This document shows, piece by piece, positions 33,201-43,286 of a stretch of 64,000 nt of DNA; within the stretch, counting starts at the first letter, position 1; each line of letters opens with the position of its first letter. The stretch spans positions 3,635,807 through 3,699,806 of the forward strand of contig JARWKL010000012.1 in the NCBI GenBank assembly GCA_029961685.1, read 5' to 3'. The DNA is from Aristolochia californica. Taxonomy: Eukaryota > Streptophyta > Magnoliopsida > Piperales > Aristolochiaceae. A program made the translations under genes and the position numbers. The notes beneath the pieces were generated by a model. The model was not told the origin of the DNA, ran no database searches, and saw nothing but the letters and a program-made list of their open reading frames with translations.

Positions 33201-36200
33201 TGTAGTACTTGGAGAACTCCCAAGTTAGCTCTAACATCTTTTCCAATCGGTGCGGGAAGACAACACCCGCCGAGTGTTCCATTATGTAATGCTGCATATT
33301 TGCCACCCACTCCCTTCGGGGGAGGATGGGATAGTCTTTGAGATATTCAGGACGTGGGGGAGATGGGATGGAGGGTGGGTCTTGAGTTGGGACTCTAGGT
33401 TCCGAGGGGAAGCCTTCCCAAACAATGAGAGATTGCTGGGAGGTTCCAAATTTTGCCAATTTATCAGCCAAAGAATTGGCTGATCTAGGAACGAGGTTCC
33501 AATTACAATAAATGGATGACACAATGTCAGCAATACAATCAATGATTGGCCAGTGGCGCCAAGGAGGGGAGCTTTCTTTTGAACACCAGTTGATGACAGT
33601 CTTTGAATAGCCTTCAATAATCGGCTTGCCATGGAGCCGTTCTTTAAAGATTTGGAGGCCGAACAGAAGAGCACTCACTTTAGCATGGCTTTCTCTATTT
33701 TGGATTGCACCTAGAGTAGGTGATGGGGAGAGGTGGTGGTTCCATGCTTTGCAGATACGCAAGCAGGGGTCGTTGGGGATTTGGTGGAGTTGGGGTCCAT
33801 GGAGGCCAGAGGTGTAGGATAGAGGACAATGGAGTGAGGATTGTTGTAGGGGGGTGATGATCTACTTGGAGAGGGGGTTTGCCATTCTAATAGAGGTGTG
33901 AGCTCTGAGAGGGGGATTGTTGAGTCTAGGGGAAGGTTACGATCATTGGCTTCGGGAGGAGAGAGGCTCAAGAAATCAGAGTTGAGGGGACGTAATTCCA
34001 GTTGGGAGTTATCTCGGGATTTATGACTCTAAGGGGACTTTGAAGGAGGGTCCAGAAAATCTAGATGAATGGACAGATGGTGAGAAGCGTAGGCAGTGTA
34101 TTGTTTTGAATGGACAGGGGAGTCATATTCAAGGTGCTGAGGGTTTTCCGAGGGGTGCAAGAAAGGTTGTTTTTGGTGTTGGGGGGCTGACTCGACCGAA
34201 ATTTCCTGTACGAGCAGTGAGATTGTCAGGGTTTTCCAGGTGGATTGAAGGGAGGCTGGAGGTGACTTCTGGAGAGAGAGAGTCATTCAGCGGTAAGGTG
34301 TGGTGGCGTGGGGTTTGAGTGGTTGTGGAGCAAGGTGGGCTTGAGTTGATGGTTTGGGGCTCCAAGAGAGGTTGAGTGGATAGGATATCAGGGTTGGGAT
34401 GGGGCGTGTCAGTGGGAAAAGAGGGGAATGTAGTGGGAGATGAGGGGTGAGGTGGTGCTTGGTTGGCCGAGGGGGGGCGACGTGGTGAGCACTGCTGCTG
34501 GTTGTTGTTGGATATGACGGTTGTGGGAATGGGAGATTTGTTTTTTGGTAAAGGAGCATGGTGGTCCAGGTGGACTGTAGGCAGGCCGACGGTGACAGAG
34601 CTATTTGGTCGTAGGGTTCGATGGTTCGGAGTAGACGTGGGCCAGGGGGATCTTGGGTTGGTGGTTCAGAGCTCACATGAAGGCTGATTGATAGGATTAC
34701 GGGGGTGGAGAGAGGCACGTCGATGGGAAAGGAGGGGGATGTGGAAGGGGATAGAAGGTGACGTGGCGAGTATTCGATATGGCCACGGGGTTCCAAGTAA
34801 GAAAAATCGGGGATGGGTTGGGTTAGACAAGGAGGATTTTCAGGTGTCAGGCTCAGAGGGGGGTCAGAGATGGGTTGGTTCGGACGATGGGGATTTGAAG
34901 ATATATCTCCGGCACTAGGTGCATGCAATGGGTTGTGTATCGGGAGGTGTTGAGTGGCAGTGAGGTGATGTGGGATGAAATCTCCTTGGGGAAGGTGAGT
35001 GGCGGTGAGGTGATGGTTGAAATGGTTTTTTGGATTTCGGGATTTTCAGAATTTGAAATTTTCTTCGGGAGAGTTTCTTGCACGGAAACCGATGCTATCT
35101 TTTGCTGAGTTGTGCTAGCTATCTCGGACCTTGACTCAGGGTAAGCATGACTCTGGTTTAACTCAGTACTCAACGAATCAAAGTTACACTGAGCCAAGCG
35201 CAGTTCAGGAGCTCGCGAGTCGAAGGTCATGGAGGGGAGACAGCTCAGGTCGTCAAACTCCAAAATGATCTAGGCAGAGAAATCGCTGAAAAAAAGCTCA
35301 ATGAGTTCAGTTCCTCTTACCGGGGATTTTGGCTTGATGAAGAAATTTTCCCATAGCAATTCCAGCGGTTTCTCATCGGCCCAGACGAGCTCGCCGAAGA
35401 TATTCACCAAGCTTTCTAGGGTGTGCCGACATTGGAGTTCCGCTGGGATGCCGCGAGCAGTTACCCATTGACCGACCCAAGAGAGGCCGGAATCCTAGGG
35501 GTTCATACCCATAATTGGGGATTCAGTCTCATTTTTTAGGCGGAGCAACGTCTCCCTATCCTCCTGCAACCGGAAGGCCCAGAGCCAGTGCTTGTCCTGG
35601 ACGTGTGTTATATCCACTGGCCATCGAAGATATGCTTTTTCCATATCCAAGTTCCGATCAGCTCGGCTGAGTTATGGTCAGGTTGGATAGTGATGGTTGT
35701 GGCCGTCGATAACCGCTTCCTTCCTTCCCTCAAGGCTTGATGTGGGAGAACCAGTGAAATGTGATTCTCATGGTGGTTGAATTTCGAAGGGGGTGGAGGC
35801 GGGAGTGTGACATTTGTCTCTAGGTATTTCGTTGAACTTGGGGTTTGGGGAGGAGACAAGGTGTTTCCTCGAGGGAAAGAGGTTGATGGATTGTTTGCAG
35901 GTTTTTTTTGAAGTGGGTGGGTTGGTGGTGGAGGTTCTGTTTTTTCCTGGGGGGCGACAGTGGGGGGTGATAAGTTGGCCTTTTCTGGTGATGGATGTTG
36001 AAGGTATCTGTTGCGGCTGGTTTCTGGGAGAGTTGGGCAATCCTCCATCCCAAACCAAAGTTGGGGCTTTGTGGAAGGAATATCATTCCCATGATTGTAT
36101 TTCCGCGTCTCTAAGTGATCGAACATTTGAGCTTTCCTCCATGAAACTAAGTATGGATCTGGAATTCCGACTCCCTGGTGAAGAGTGATCTACCGAAACT

Positions 36201-36252
36201 TCATCCCGTCTTGCCTTCCCATACTTTTTCCATAATGAAGCCAAAGGCTTCC
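33076..36252 (-). pseudogene. LINE ORF1, C-terminal part, with an RNase H-like end
   Basis: This continues ORF1 after the Ty3 insertion. Reading down: a Pro/Ser-rich tract (36126-35608), a conserved fold region (WVTARGIPAELQCRHTLESL near 35440), a second long Pro/Ser/Thr-rich region with imperfect repeats of about 300 bp (35263-33830), and a 228-codon frame (33762-33076). The latter contains VSALLFGLQIFKE, PIIEGYSKTVINWC, SPPWRHW and RSANSLADKLAKFGTSQ, which matches LINE RNase H strands. The FDGS strand is missing and AEL and EGDS have become AKV and EGYS, so it should be inactive. It then runs about 110 residues further and overlaps the ORF2 start by about 75 bp. Several frame breaks exist. 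Confidence 0.6.
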
Positions 36253-36527
36253 TGATGCAGGAGTAGCGTGAGGCGGGTAAGTAATCGGATCCGTCTTTCT
36301 GAACCCGGTTTGGGTTTGTTTGCTTTGAGCTGTAGCCCAGGCTTGTCGGGGGCTTTGCATTTTGGATGTTAAAACTCGTTCTATGTACAGGGGATCGATT
36401 GATTGTGTATGAAATTGAATAGAAACAAGAGGTTTTCTCACTGTTTAGGGCGACCAATTGCCGATTTTTTCCACAGATTACCGGTGGAATTGTCGACAGG
36501 ATAATCACTATCCTGTGTCCGGCGTCA
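36253..36527 (+). repeat. 5' LTR of the Ty3 element
   Basis: 275 bp, TG...CA. By eye it differs from the 3' LTR at 12 positions (about 95.6% identity, mostly transitions). Confidence 0.95.
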
Positions 36528-36529
36528 GT

Positions 36530-36541
36530 TGGTATCAGAGC
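36530..36541 (+). promoter_or_regulatory. Primer-binding site of the Ty3 element
   Basis: TGGTATCAGAGC, complementary to the 3' end of plant initiator-Met tRNA, two bases after the LTR end. Confidence 0.9.
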
Positions 36542-37067
36542 TTCAGGCTCGGGAAGAGGCTGGTCTCGCCAGAAACACTGCAGCTAGCAGTTGAAGGGGT
36601 CGACGAAGACGACGCCTTCGCCGTCACCGTTGAGCTACTGCTCAACACTGCTGCTGTAGCCATTGAGCTACCGCTCAACGTTGTTGCTGGAAAAGCTCGG
36701 GACTCAACCGAGTAGTTAAAGAAAATAGGGCTTTGGCAAGAAAAAGGGGCGGAATCATTGCCGTCGCCGTCGCTGTCATCGGAACTGCCATCGACGGAGC
36801 TGGCCGAACAACAAGAGTCAGGATTGACGAAAAACAGAGCACCAAAACAGGGTTTCGAGACAGGCGAACCTCATTGCCGGAGCGAGCTAGCGTCGCAGGA
36901 GGCAACGAGCTGCCGAAGACGACGGTCGGAGAGGGACGCCGGAGGAAAATCAATCTGTCGGAATCCCGATTTTGGGAGTTTCGTCAGCGTGGAGGTATTT
37001 TACATTTGGGGGAAGTTATCTAATTATTTTATTATTTTTTTATTAAAAAAATAATAAAATAAAAAGT

Positions 37068-38290
37068 ATGGTTGGTGGTCGTGGTCGTGGTCGTCGCGGG
37101 CAGCATCCAAATGAGGAAGGTCCACACCGTAGCCGTAATCTTCAGAATGTGATGATTGAAGATTTACAACGGCAAGTTGCGGAGTTGACTCAACGTCTGG
37201 CAACACAGGATTTCGGTGATCGTGAGATGGGAAGTCACGATTCCGATACCAGCTTCGAAAATCCATATCGCAATCATGCTCGATTTGGGGAGCACCGCGG
37301 TCAGGGAGATCGACCTATAGACCTCGGTTTCAGAGTGACGTTACCCAAGTTTTCTGGTACGTTACAGGCCGAGGGATTCATCGACTGGTTGCAGGAGATA
37401 GAGCGTATCTTTGAGTATAAGGAAGTCCCAGATAATGTCAAGGTGAAATTGGTTGCCATCAAACTCAAGGGCAGAGCATCTGCGTGGTGGGAACAGTTGA
37501 GGCGATCACAAGACCGGCAAGGCAAGGCCAAAATCACTGATTGGGAGAAGATGAAGAAGAAGATGAAGAGTCAATTCCTTCCTTTCGACTACACTCAAAT
37601 CTTGTTTCAGCGACTTCATTTGTTGCGGCAAGGCTCGAGATCAATGGATGATTACACAGAGGAGTTCTATCAGTTGATCGCCAGGAATGACTTATCTAAG
37701 ACAGAAGAGCAGATGGTGGCACGGTATTTGGGGGGGTTACGACAACCCCTACAGGATATCCTCAGTCTTCACTCGCTGTGGACCGTTTCAGAAGCATACC
37801 AGTGTGCATTGACTGTGGAAAAACAACATAACAGAAGGCCAATGGTAAGAAGCGATCACAGTAGCAGACCAGTTCGCCCTCAGGAATCTCGTCCTGTCCA
37901 GCAGCCTCCCCAAGGTCCTTCTAACTCAAATATTCGATGTTTTCGTTGTGGTGAGTCGGGACATAAAGCTACTGAGTGTAGGAAACATGCTAGTCAGAAG
38001 GGCAAAAATCTTCTGATTGAGGAAGACGTGGTGGATGAGACTGAGGAACTTGGTGAACCTGTGTATGATGATGCTGCGGATGCAGAGGTATTGTACAGTG
38101 ATGGCCATGAGACTCTAGTTGTTTGTAAGAGTCTATTGACTCCCAAGGGGGATTCAAGGGATGATTGGTTGCGAACCAATGTGTTCCACACGACCTGCAC
38201 AGTCGCAGATAAAGTCTGCAAGATGATCATTGACAGTGGCAGTTGTGAGAATATAGTTTCTGAAGGTTGTCCAAAAATTGCAGTTGCAGA
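37068..38290 (+). pseudogene. Ty3 gag and protease
   Basis: ATG at 37068 opens a frame with a Gly/Arg-rich start, the capsid region (LPKFSGTLQAEGFIDWLQEI, then WWEQLRR, then LLRQGSRSMDDYTEEF), a CCHC zinc knuckle CFRCGESGHKATEC (37938-37979) and the aspartic protease box [13 protein letters not shown] (near 38223). Around 38270-38290 the frame shifts by one base into the next coding frame ([14 protein letters not shown]). This abolishes a continuous gag-pol product unless frameshifting occurs, which I think less likely given the further breaks. Confidence 0.85.
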
Positions 38291-39654
38291 CAAATCTTCA
38301 TCCCAAACCGTACAAATTGACGTGGCTGACTAAAGGCAATGAGGTAGCAGTAAATAGACGATGCCTCATTTCTTTTTCCATCGGCATGAAATATTTTGAT
38401 AATGCTTGGTGCGATGGGGTATCTATGGATGTTTGTCATGTATTATTAGGTCGCCCTTGGCAGTATGATCGCAACGTTATTCATGACGGGCGAAAAAATA
38501 CCTATTCCCTTAGCATCAAAGGGAAGAAGATTGTGTTAGCCCATCACCGGGAAGGCCCCACTCCTACCTCGATAGATGGCCCTTCTAACCTGCTTTCCAT
38601 GTCCAGGTTTCTCGTAGAGATAGAGAAGGAAGATTTAGTCTATGCTCTACTTCCTTGTGGGAAGAGTATCACAGATGTGACTCCTGATTTACCAGTAGAG
38701 GTGCATCAGCTCCTAGCAAAATTTTCTGACTTGATGCCAGAGGACCTTCCTCCTGGATTGCCGCCTATGAGGGATATTCAGCATCAGATTGACCTTGTGC
38801 AGGGGTCCAGTTTGCCAAATTGGCCAGCGTATCGCCTCAGCCCCAAGGAATCCGAAGAGTTGCAGCGACAGGTGATAGAGTTGTTGGATAGGGGTTACAT
38901 CCGTGAGAGTATGAGCCCATGTGCAGTTCCTGTCCTACTAGTGCCGAAGAAAGATGGCTCGTGGCGTATGCGTGTTGATAGCCAAGCAATCAACAGGATT
39001 ACAGTGAAGTACAGATTTCCCATTCCTCGTTTGGATGATATGTTAGACCAGTTGTCCGATTCTAAGGTCTTCTCCAAAATTGACCTTAAGAGCGGATACC
39101 ACCAGATCATAATAAGGCCTGGAGATGAGTGGAAGACAGCGTTTAAGACGCAACATGGGTTGTATGAGTGGATGGTCATGCCGTTTGGGCTGTCCAATGC
39201 ACCCAACACCTTTATGAGGTTTATGCATCAGATTCTACGACCATTTATGGGGAAATTCGTTGTCGTGTACTTTGACGATATCCTCATTTATAGTCCAACA
39301 TGGGCATCCCATTTTGATCACCTCCGTGCTGTTTTTGCGATGTTGCAGACGGAGCGCCTGTTCGTGGCTTGGCTGAAGTGTTCTTTCTTCACTACCTCTG
39401 TAACTTTTCTTGGGTTTGTTGTGTCTACTGATGGTGTTCCTGCAGATCAGTCGAAGATCAATGCGGTCTTGGAGTGGCCCACACCAAAGACCTTGCACGA
39501 TGTCCGCAATTTTCATGGCTTGGTGTCCTTCTACCGTCGGTTCATTCGACACTTCAGCAATCTGATTGCTCCTCTCACAGAGTGCCTCAAAGAACGTGAG
39601 TTCCGGTGGTCCGAGGAGGCGGAGGCCAGTTTCAACTGGTCAAGCAACAGATGA
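38291..39654 (+). pseudogene. Ty3 reverse transcriptase
   Basis: The open frame carries [15 protein letters not shown], then [28 protein letters not shown] (first Asp), [16 protein letters not shown] and [11 protein letters not shown] (catalytic box, about 39267-39287), then [16 protein letters not shown]. All RT signature residues are kept. It ends in a frameshift near 39630 at the border to RNase H. Confidence 0.88.
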
Positions 39655-40915
39655 CAGAGGCCCCCGTTTTGGCACTTCCTGAATTTGAGAAGGTGTTTGA
39701 GGTGAACTATGATACATCCGGGGTTGGCATTGGTGGTGTTTTGAGTCAGGAGGGGTGGCCCATAGCTTTTTTCAGTGAGAAGCTATCCGATTCCAAGAAG
39801 AATTATTCCACATATGATTTGGAGTTTTATGCCATAGTTCAGTCCCTGAAGCATTGGCGTCACTACCTCGTCCAGAAGGAGTTCCTTCTACTCACTTATC
39901 ATGAGGCCTTGAAGTATATCAATGACCAACACAAACTGAGTCGCCGGCATGCCAAGTGGGTGGCGTACTTACAGGAGTTCACATTTGCACTGAGATACCA
40001 CGCAAGGAATCTGAATCGTGTTGCAGATGCCTTGAGCCGTCGTACATTACTCCTCACCACCATGAGCGCCAGAGTTGCAGGCTTTGAGACTTTCTCTACC
40101 ATGTATGCTGCAGATCCTCCATTCGGGCGGATACTTCGCGAGGTAACTGAGGGTCAACGCCATGATTTTCTTTTGCATCATGGTTATTTATTTCGTGGAT
40201 TACAGTTGTGCATTCCGGAATGTTCACTACGACAGTTGATTATTAGTGAACTTCATAACGAGGGTCACTTTGGGCGAGATAAGACGTTGGCTTTGATATT
40301 TTCTCGCTATTACTGGCCCAAACTGCCCAGTGATGTGGCTCATTATGTGGAGCGTTGTTATGTGTGTCAGCGGTCCAAGGGAGTTCTCACTAATGCGGGC
40401 CTGTACACCCCGTTACCAGTACCTGAAGCCCCGTGGATTGATGTCAATATGGACTTCGTGTTGGGCTTACACCATACCCAGAGAACCTTGGATTCTATTT
40501 TGGTTGTGGTTGACAGGTTTTCCAAAATGGCCCATTTTGTTGCTTGCCGGAAAACAATGGATGCCACCAGGATCGCCCATCTTTACTTCTGGGAGATTGT
40601 GCGTTTACATGGCGTTCCTCGCACCATTACTTCTGATCGTGACACCAAGTTTTTCAGTCATTTCTGGCGGAGTTTATGGGAGAAACTGGAGACGAAGTTG
40701 AACTTTAGCAGCGCCTACCACCCCCAGACGGATGGTCAAACTGAGGTGGTGAACCGGAGTTTGGGCAACCTTTTGAGAAGCTTGGCAGGAACTAAACCAA
40801 AGCAGTGGGATTTGGCATTACCTCAAGCAGAATTTGCCTATAACAGGTCGAAACACAAAACCACCGGTATGAGCCCATTTGAGGTTGTCTATGGTCAGAA
40901 TCCCTCCGGGTGCTT
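39620..40915 (+). pseudogene. Ty3 RNase H and integrase
   Basis: RNase H: FEVNYDTSGVGIGGVL (here YDTS where DAS is usual), YDLEFYAIVQSLKHWRHYL and NRVADALSRR. Integrase: the HHCC finger from HNEGHFGRDKT to CYVCQRSK (40255-40375), then the catalytic triad in DVNMDFV (40441), TSDRDTKFF (40631) and HPQTDGQTEVVNRS (about 40722-40760). A frameshift near 40910 separates the C-terminal domain. Confidence 0.85.
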
Positions 40916-41227
40916 GACTTGGCCCCTATTCCACGTGTGGGTCGTCTGAGTCACCAGGCAGATGAGATGGCAACATATCTTCGAGATGTCCATGAGCAGG
41001 TGAAGAAAGCCATTCACGAGAGTAATGCCAAGTACAAGGTTCAGACAGACAGTCGTCGTCGTCAGGTACTTTTCAACGTTGGTAATTTGGTTTGGGCAGT
41101 TTTAACTTGTGATCGTTTTCCTGTTGGAGAGTATACTAAGCTTAAGGCGCGGAAGATTGGCCCATGTGAGGTCCTGCAGAAGATCAATGATAATGCCTAT
41201 AGACTACGCCTCCCCAGTCATTTGTAG
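40916..41227 (+). pseudogene. Ty3 integrase C-terminal domain
   Basis: This frame continues the integrase with YLRDVHEQVKKAIHESNAKY, a GNLVWAVL strand and GPCEVLQKINDNAYRLRLPS. A TAG at 41225-41227 replaces the Lys codon expected in HLKTSNVFNVKHL, and the family reading resumes beyond it up to about 41297. No chromodomain is apparent. Confidence 0.75.
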
Positions 41228-41328
41228 ACTTCTAATGTCTTTAATGTTAAACACTTGAGTCCTTGTTTTCTGGATTCTGATGTTGCTACTGTGAACTAGA
41301 GGACGAGTTCTTTCGAACCCGAGGCGAC

Positions 41329-41603
41329 TGATGCAGGAGAAGCGTGAGGCGGGTAAGTAATCGGATCCGTCTTTCTGAACCCGGTTTGGGTTTGTTTGCT
41401 TTGAGCTGTAGCCCGGGCTTGTCGGGGGCTTTGCATTTTGGATGTTAAAACTCGTTCTGTGTACAAGGGATCAATTGATTGTGTATGAAATTGAATAGAA
41501 ACAGGAGGTTTTCTCTCTGTTTAGGGCGACCTATTGCCGATTTTTCCCATAGATTACCGGTGGAATTGTCGGCAGGATAATCACTATCCTGTGTCCGGCA
41601 TCA
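41329..41603 (+). repeat. 3' LTR of the Ty3 element
   Basis: 275 bp, TGATGCAGGAGAAGC...CCGGCATCA, followed by the target duplication CTTCC. The preceding polypurine tract is weak. Confidence 0.95.
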
Positions 41604-42009
41604 CTTCCACGGCTTGGATGGGGATGGAGATGAAGGACTGCTTCGCTCCAGATGAGGAGGTGATTCGTAGATAAGATCCATTTCTGTCTTTCAATTTTCG
41701 GAGGGAGATGAAGCCAATGTCGTTTCTGTAGTGGATCTTGGTTGGATCTTCTACCCTAATCCTCCTTCTTGATGTACAACTGACGACAGTTTGCCACTCT
41801 GGATCATCAGCTAAGGCCTTTGGACTGGATGTCATCACTTTGGTTTCCTTCCATTGTTGCTGCAGCGTCTGCATCGGTTCAGATTCAACCCGATGATTTG
41901 AGAGATGTGTTACTCGGGGAGGTGGGTCAGGAAAGTCTATCGTGGCGGGAGAAGAGGGACGAGAGGGTCCCAGGAGGGGGTCCAAGGTTTTTCCACTCCG
42001 CTCCGTCAT
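41604..42009 (-). pseudogene. LINE ORF1, N-terminal part
   Basis: The frame opens with MTERSGKTLDPLLGPSRPSS and runs through a basic region (TSRRRIRVEDPTKIHYRND) until the Ty3 element interrupts it in the AVE codons at the CTTCC target site. The rest lies at 33076-36252. ORF1 of plant L1 elements is an RNA-binding protein. No signature for a specific subfamily is certain here. Confidence 0.65.
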
Positions 42010-42042
42010 TTTTTTTTAATCATCTCAAGAAAAGAACTACTT

Positions 42043-42871
42043 TTAATAGCAATAGAGAAGAAAGGAACATTTTTCCTTCATTGATGCAACACAATAATCA
42101 CAATCTTAGGTTACTCAAAAGAGGCACAAGATAGTCCCCTTGTACAATGTGCAAGAGCAGCCTCTTTTCCTCTCATGGCCTTATATCTCAATTTTTTCTC
42201 CATTTTTAATTGGGTTATTTAGCTTAAAACATTTATGTCTAAAATTACTTATTATTAATTACTTCTAAGAATACTTTTTATTGACTACCTTGAATACCTG
42301 GTGTCTAATTTTAGCTAATGAAAAATACCAAACTTGGGAGGATCAAAAGAGAGGAAATTGAGAGAGAAGAGTTTGGAGAAGAGGCAGCAATGTGCTGCGT
42401 CTGAATCGAGGCTCAAAAGATCAAGCCTTTTCCCCTTTATTAATTTACTTAAGTGAGTTATATCAAAAAGGCAAAAATGCCCCTATATAAAAAAGTCTTA
42501 TAACTTAATACATTACAGAATTGTATGAGTCTTAAAACATAATAGTATGACAAGTAGCCTAACAAGCTGGAACCATTAGACATCACATAAAATGATAAAA
42601 TGACCAAACTGCCCTTACTCAAGCATTTCAATAGCTAACATTCAGGACCAGAAAAAAACTCATTCAAGATTTTTTTTTAAAAAAAAATTTAAGAAAGAAA
42701 TTCAAATATACATAAACTTTTCAGGATGGATCACCTGTCAATTCCACTTTTCTTTGACATTTGAAAAACAATATCTCAACAAAGAGACAAAGACAAGCTA
42801 ATGCACAACAAGGAAGATTAGGAGAGTGTTAGGTATCATGCCTCAACAAGGTAATACTCTACCATGGACAT
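42043..42871. other. AT-rich DNA without a gene
   Basis: This is the host sequence on the far side of the large LINE. On the minus strand a stretch near 42330-42480 has a pyrimidine-rich leader-like look, as in copia LTRs, but I found no paired LTR, PBS or coding frame. Confidence 0.35.
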
Positions 42872-43286
42872 TGTTGAGTTGGAAAAATTCCCACATTGAA
42901 AAGTATCAAGAAAGGCTAAATTTGTTATAAAGTTGACCAATGGGCTTCTTAGATGGCAAATCATTTTGGGATGGAACAAGGCTCAACCCAACAGTGGTAT
43001 AAAAGCAGATTGTGTGTAGGTCAAGGGCTAATTTTTCTCTCGGTATTTTGTGTGTTGTGGGCTCCATAAGCTGAGAACTAGGTTATTTGTGCAACGGATG
43101 CTCTGTTGGAAGTTTGTGTCCACGTCTCATACCTGTTATGTGTAAGCCTAGACATGAAGGGGAGTGTTTGAGTGTGAAAAAGTCTTACAATGAAATTTTT
43201 TGTGAAAAACTAATATGTTCATAGGTTGAGCAATAGGCCTCCTTAGTAGCTAGTTATTTTAGGACGGAACCGAGCTCAACCCTACA
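42872..43286 (+). mobile_element. Complete TRIM (miniature LTR retrotransposon), 415 bp
   Basis: Two 122-bp LTRs (42872-42993, TGTTGAGTTGG...CCCAACA; 43165-43286, TGTTTGAGTGTG...CCCTACA) flank a 171-bp interior. The interior starts with a primer site GTGGTATAAAAGC, close to TGGTATCAGAGC, and ends in the polypurine tract GAAGGGGAG. Flanks GACAT and AACAT (42867-42871, 43287-43291) are a 5-bp target duplication with one change. LTR identity is only about 70% by eye, so it is old. It has no coding capacity, as expected for a TRIM. Confidence 0.8.

Larger units (their letters stand above)
36253..41603 (+). mobile_element. Complete Ty3/gypsy LTR retrotransposon, 5351 bp
   Basis: Two 275-bp LTRs (36253-36527 and 41329-41603), both TGATGCAGGAG...CA, flank a 4.8-kb interior and are bounded by a perfect 5-bp target duplication CTTCC (36248-36252 and 41604-41608). 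The PBS TGGTATCAGAGC is at 36530-36541. The interior gives gag, protease, RT, RNase H and integrase in the Ty3 order. The size and short LTRs fit the smaller chromovirus-like plant lineages, but I see no clear chromodomain. Three frameshifts and a stop disable it. It sits inside the LINE at 28635-42026. Confidence 0.95.
28635..42026 (-). mobile_element. Near full-length L1-type LINE (about 7.6 kb) carrying two later insertions
   Basis: Flanks AAGAAGAGAAGTACTT (28619-28634) and AAGAAAAGAACTACTT (42027-42042) match at 14 of 16 bases. Order on the minus strand: ORF1 from ATG at 42009, interrupted by a Ty3 element and resuming at 36252, then ORF2 with AP endonuclease (33200-32367), a solo LTR insertion (32146-31718), RT (31720-29913), zinc-binding region (about 29912-29200) and RNase H (29132-28638). 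Both ORFs have frameshifts. Net length without the insertions is about 7.6 kb, typical for a complete plant L1. The host sequence beyond 42042 is not recognisably copia. Confidence 0.85.

Noticed and set aside
34029..36188. Several plus-strand Gly/Val/Trp-rich open frames
   Set aside because: They are complements of the Pro/Ser-rich LINE ORF1 on the minus strand.
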